From Paracoccaceae bacterium (GTDB lineage: Bacteria; Pseudomonadota; Alphaproteobacteria; Rhodobacterales; Rhodobacteraceae), in contig JALXER010000214.1 of the NCBI GenBank assembly GCA_027069385.1, forward strand, positions 1 to 5,516: a DNA stretch of 5,516 nucleotides, written 5' to 3'. Shown here piece after piece: positions 5,516-5,516 of the stretch (within the stretch, counting starts at the first letter, position 1; each line of letters opens with the position of its first letter). The position numbers were made by a program, and so were the translations under genes. The notes beneath the pieces are model-generated. The model was not told the origin of the DNA, did no database searches, and saw only the letters and a list, made by a program, of their open reading frames with translations.

Positions 5516-5516
5516 T

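Noticed and set aside
5493..5516. Canonical Rho-independent terminator for the operon
   Set aside because: The hairpin has an A-C mismatch on the transcribed strand and only two T are seen before the window ends. The left copy of the same element is followed by no T-tract.

Overview
The window is GC-rich, with strong G/C preference at third codon positions. Its gene content and protein wording point to an alphaproteobacterium, most likely Rhodobacterales (Roseobacter group). That placement rests on protein resemblance and overall composition, not on a marker gene. About 95% of the window is accounted for by four confident coding sequences. No rRNA, tRNA, CRISPR array, transposase or phage gene is visible.

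Layout. Positions 1-175 are non-coding and hold a tight cluster of four GC-rich hairpins (58-147). The last of these is part of a 43-nt element that recurs, inverted, at the far right end. On the minus strand (772 to 176) lies a small class I SAM-dependent methyltransferase. A 109-bp divergent spacer (773-881) separates it from a rightward operon of three genes with essentially no gaps. These are deoC (882-1835, deoxyribose-phosphate aldolase of the long, human-DERA-like type), a 788-residue two-domain aldehyde dehydrogenase of the ALDH16 type (1846-4212), and kynU (4202-5395, kynureninase). deoC and the dehydrogenase gene are 10 bp apart, and the dehydrogenase gene and kynU overlap by 11 bp. 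The last 121 bp are non-coding, with small hairpins and the second copy of the 43-nt element, which runs to the window edge.

How the genes fit together. DeoC splits 2-deoxyribose 5-phosphate into glyceraldehyde 3-phosphate and acetaldehyde. The aldehyde dehydrogenase directly downstream has a complete N-terminal catalytic domain and could oxidise the acetaldehyde to acetate, which would make a nucleoside/deoxyribose salvage module. Both proteins resemble enzymes also found in animals (DERA and ALDH16A1), which makes the pairing informative. Kynureninase belongs to tryptophan catabolism, cleaving kynurenine to anthranilate and alanine. Its metabolic link to the other two genes is not obvious, yet the overlap implies translational coupling. 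The methyltransferase is probably regulated separately, although its candidate promoter lies on the same DNA as that of the operon.

No entirely new system is evident. The points worth following are the DERA-ALDH16 pairing with kynU attached, the degenerate second ALDH domain, a Gly-to-Ser change in the active-site signature of the dehydrogenase, and the hairpin-bearing repeat at both ends, whose fold favours the strand opposite to the adjoining genes.
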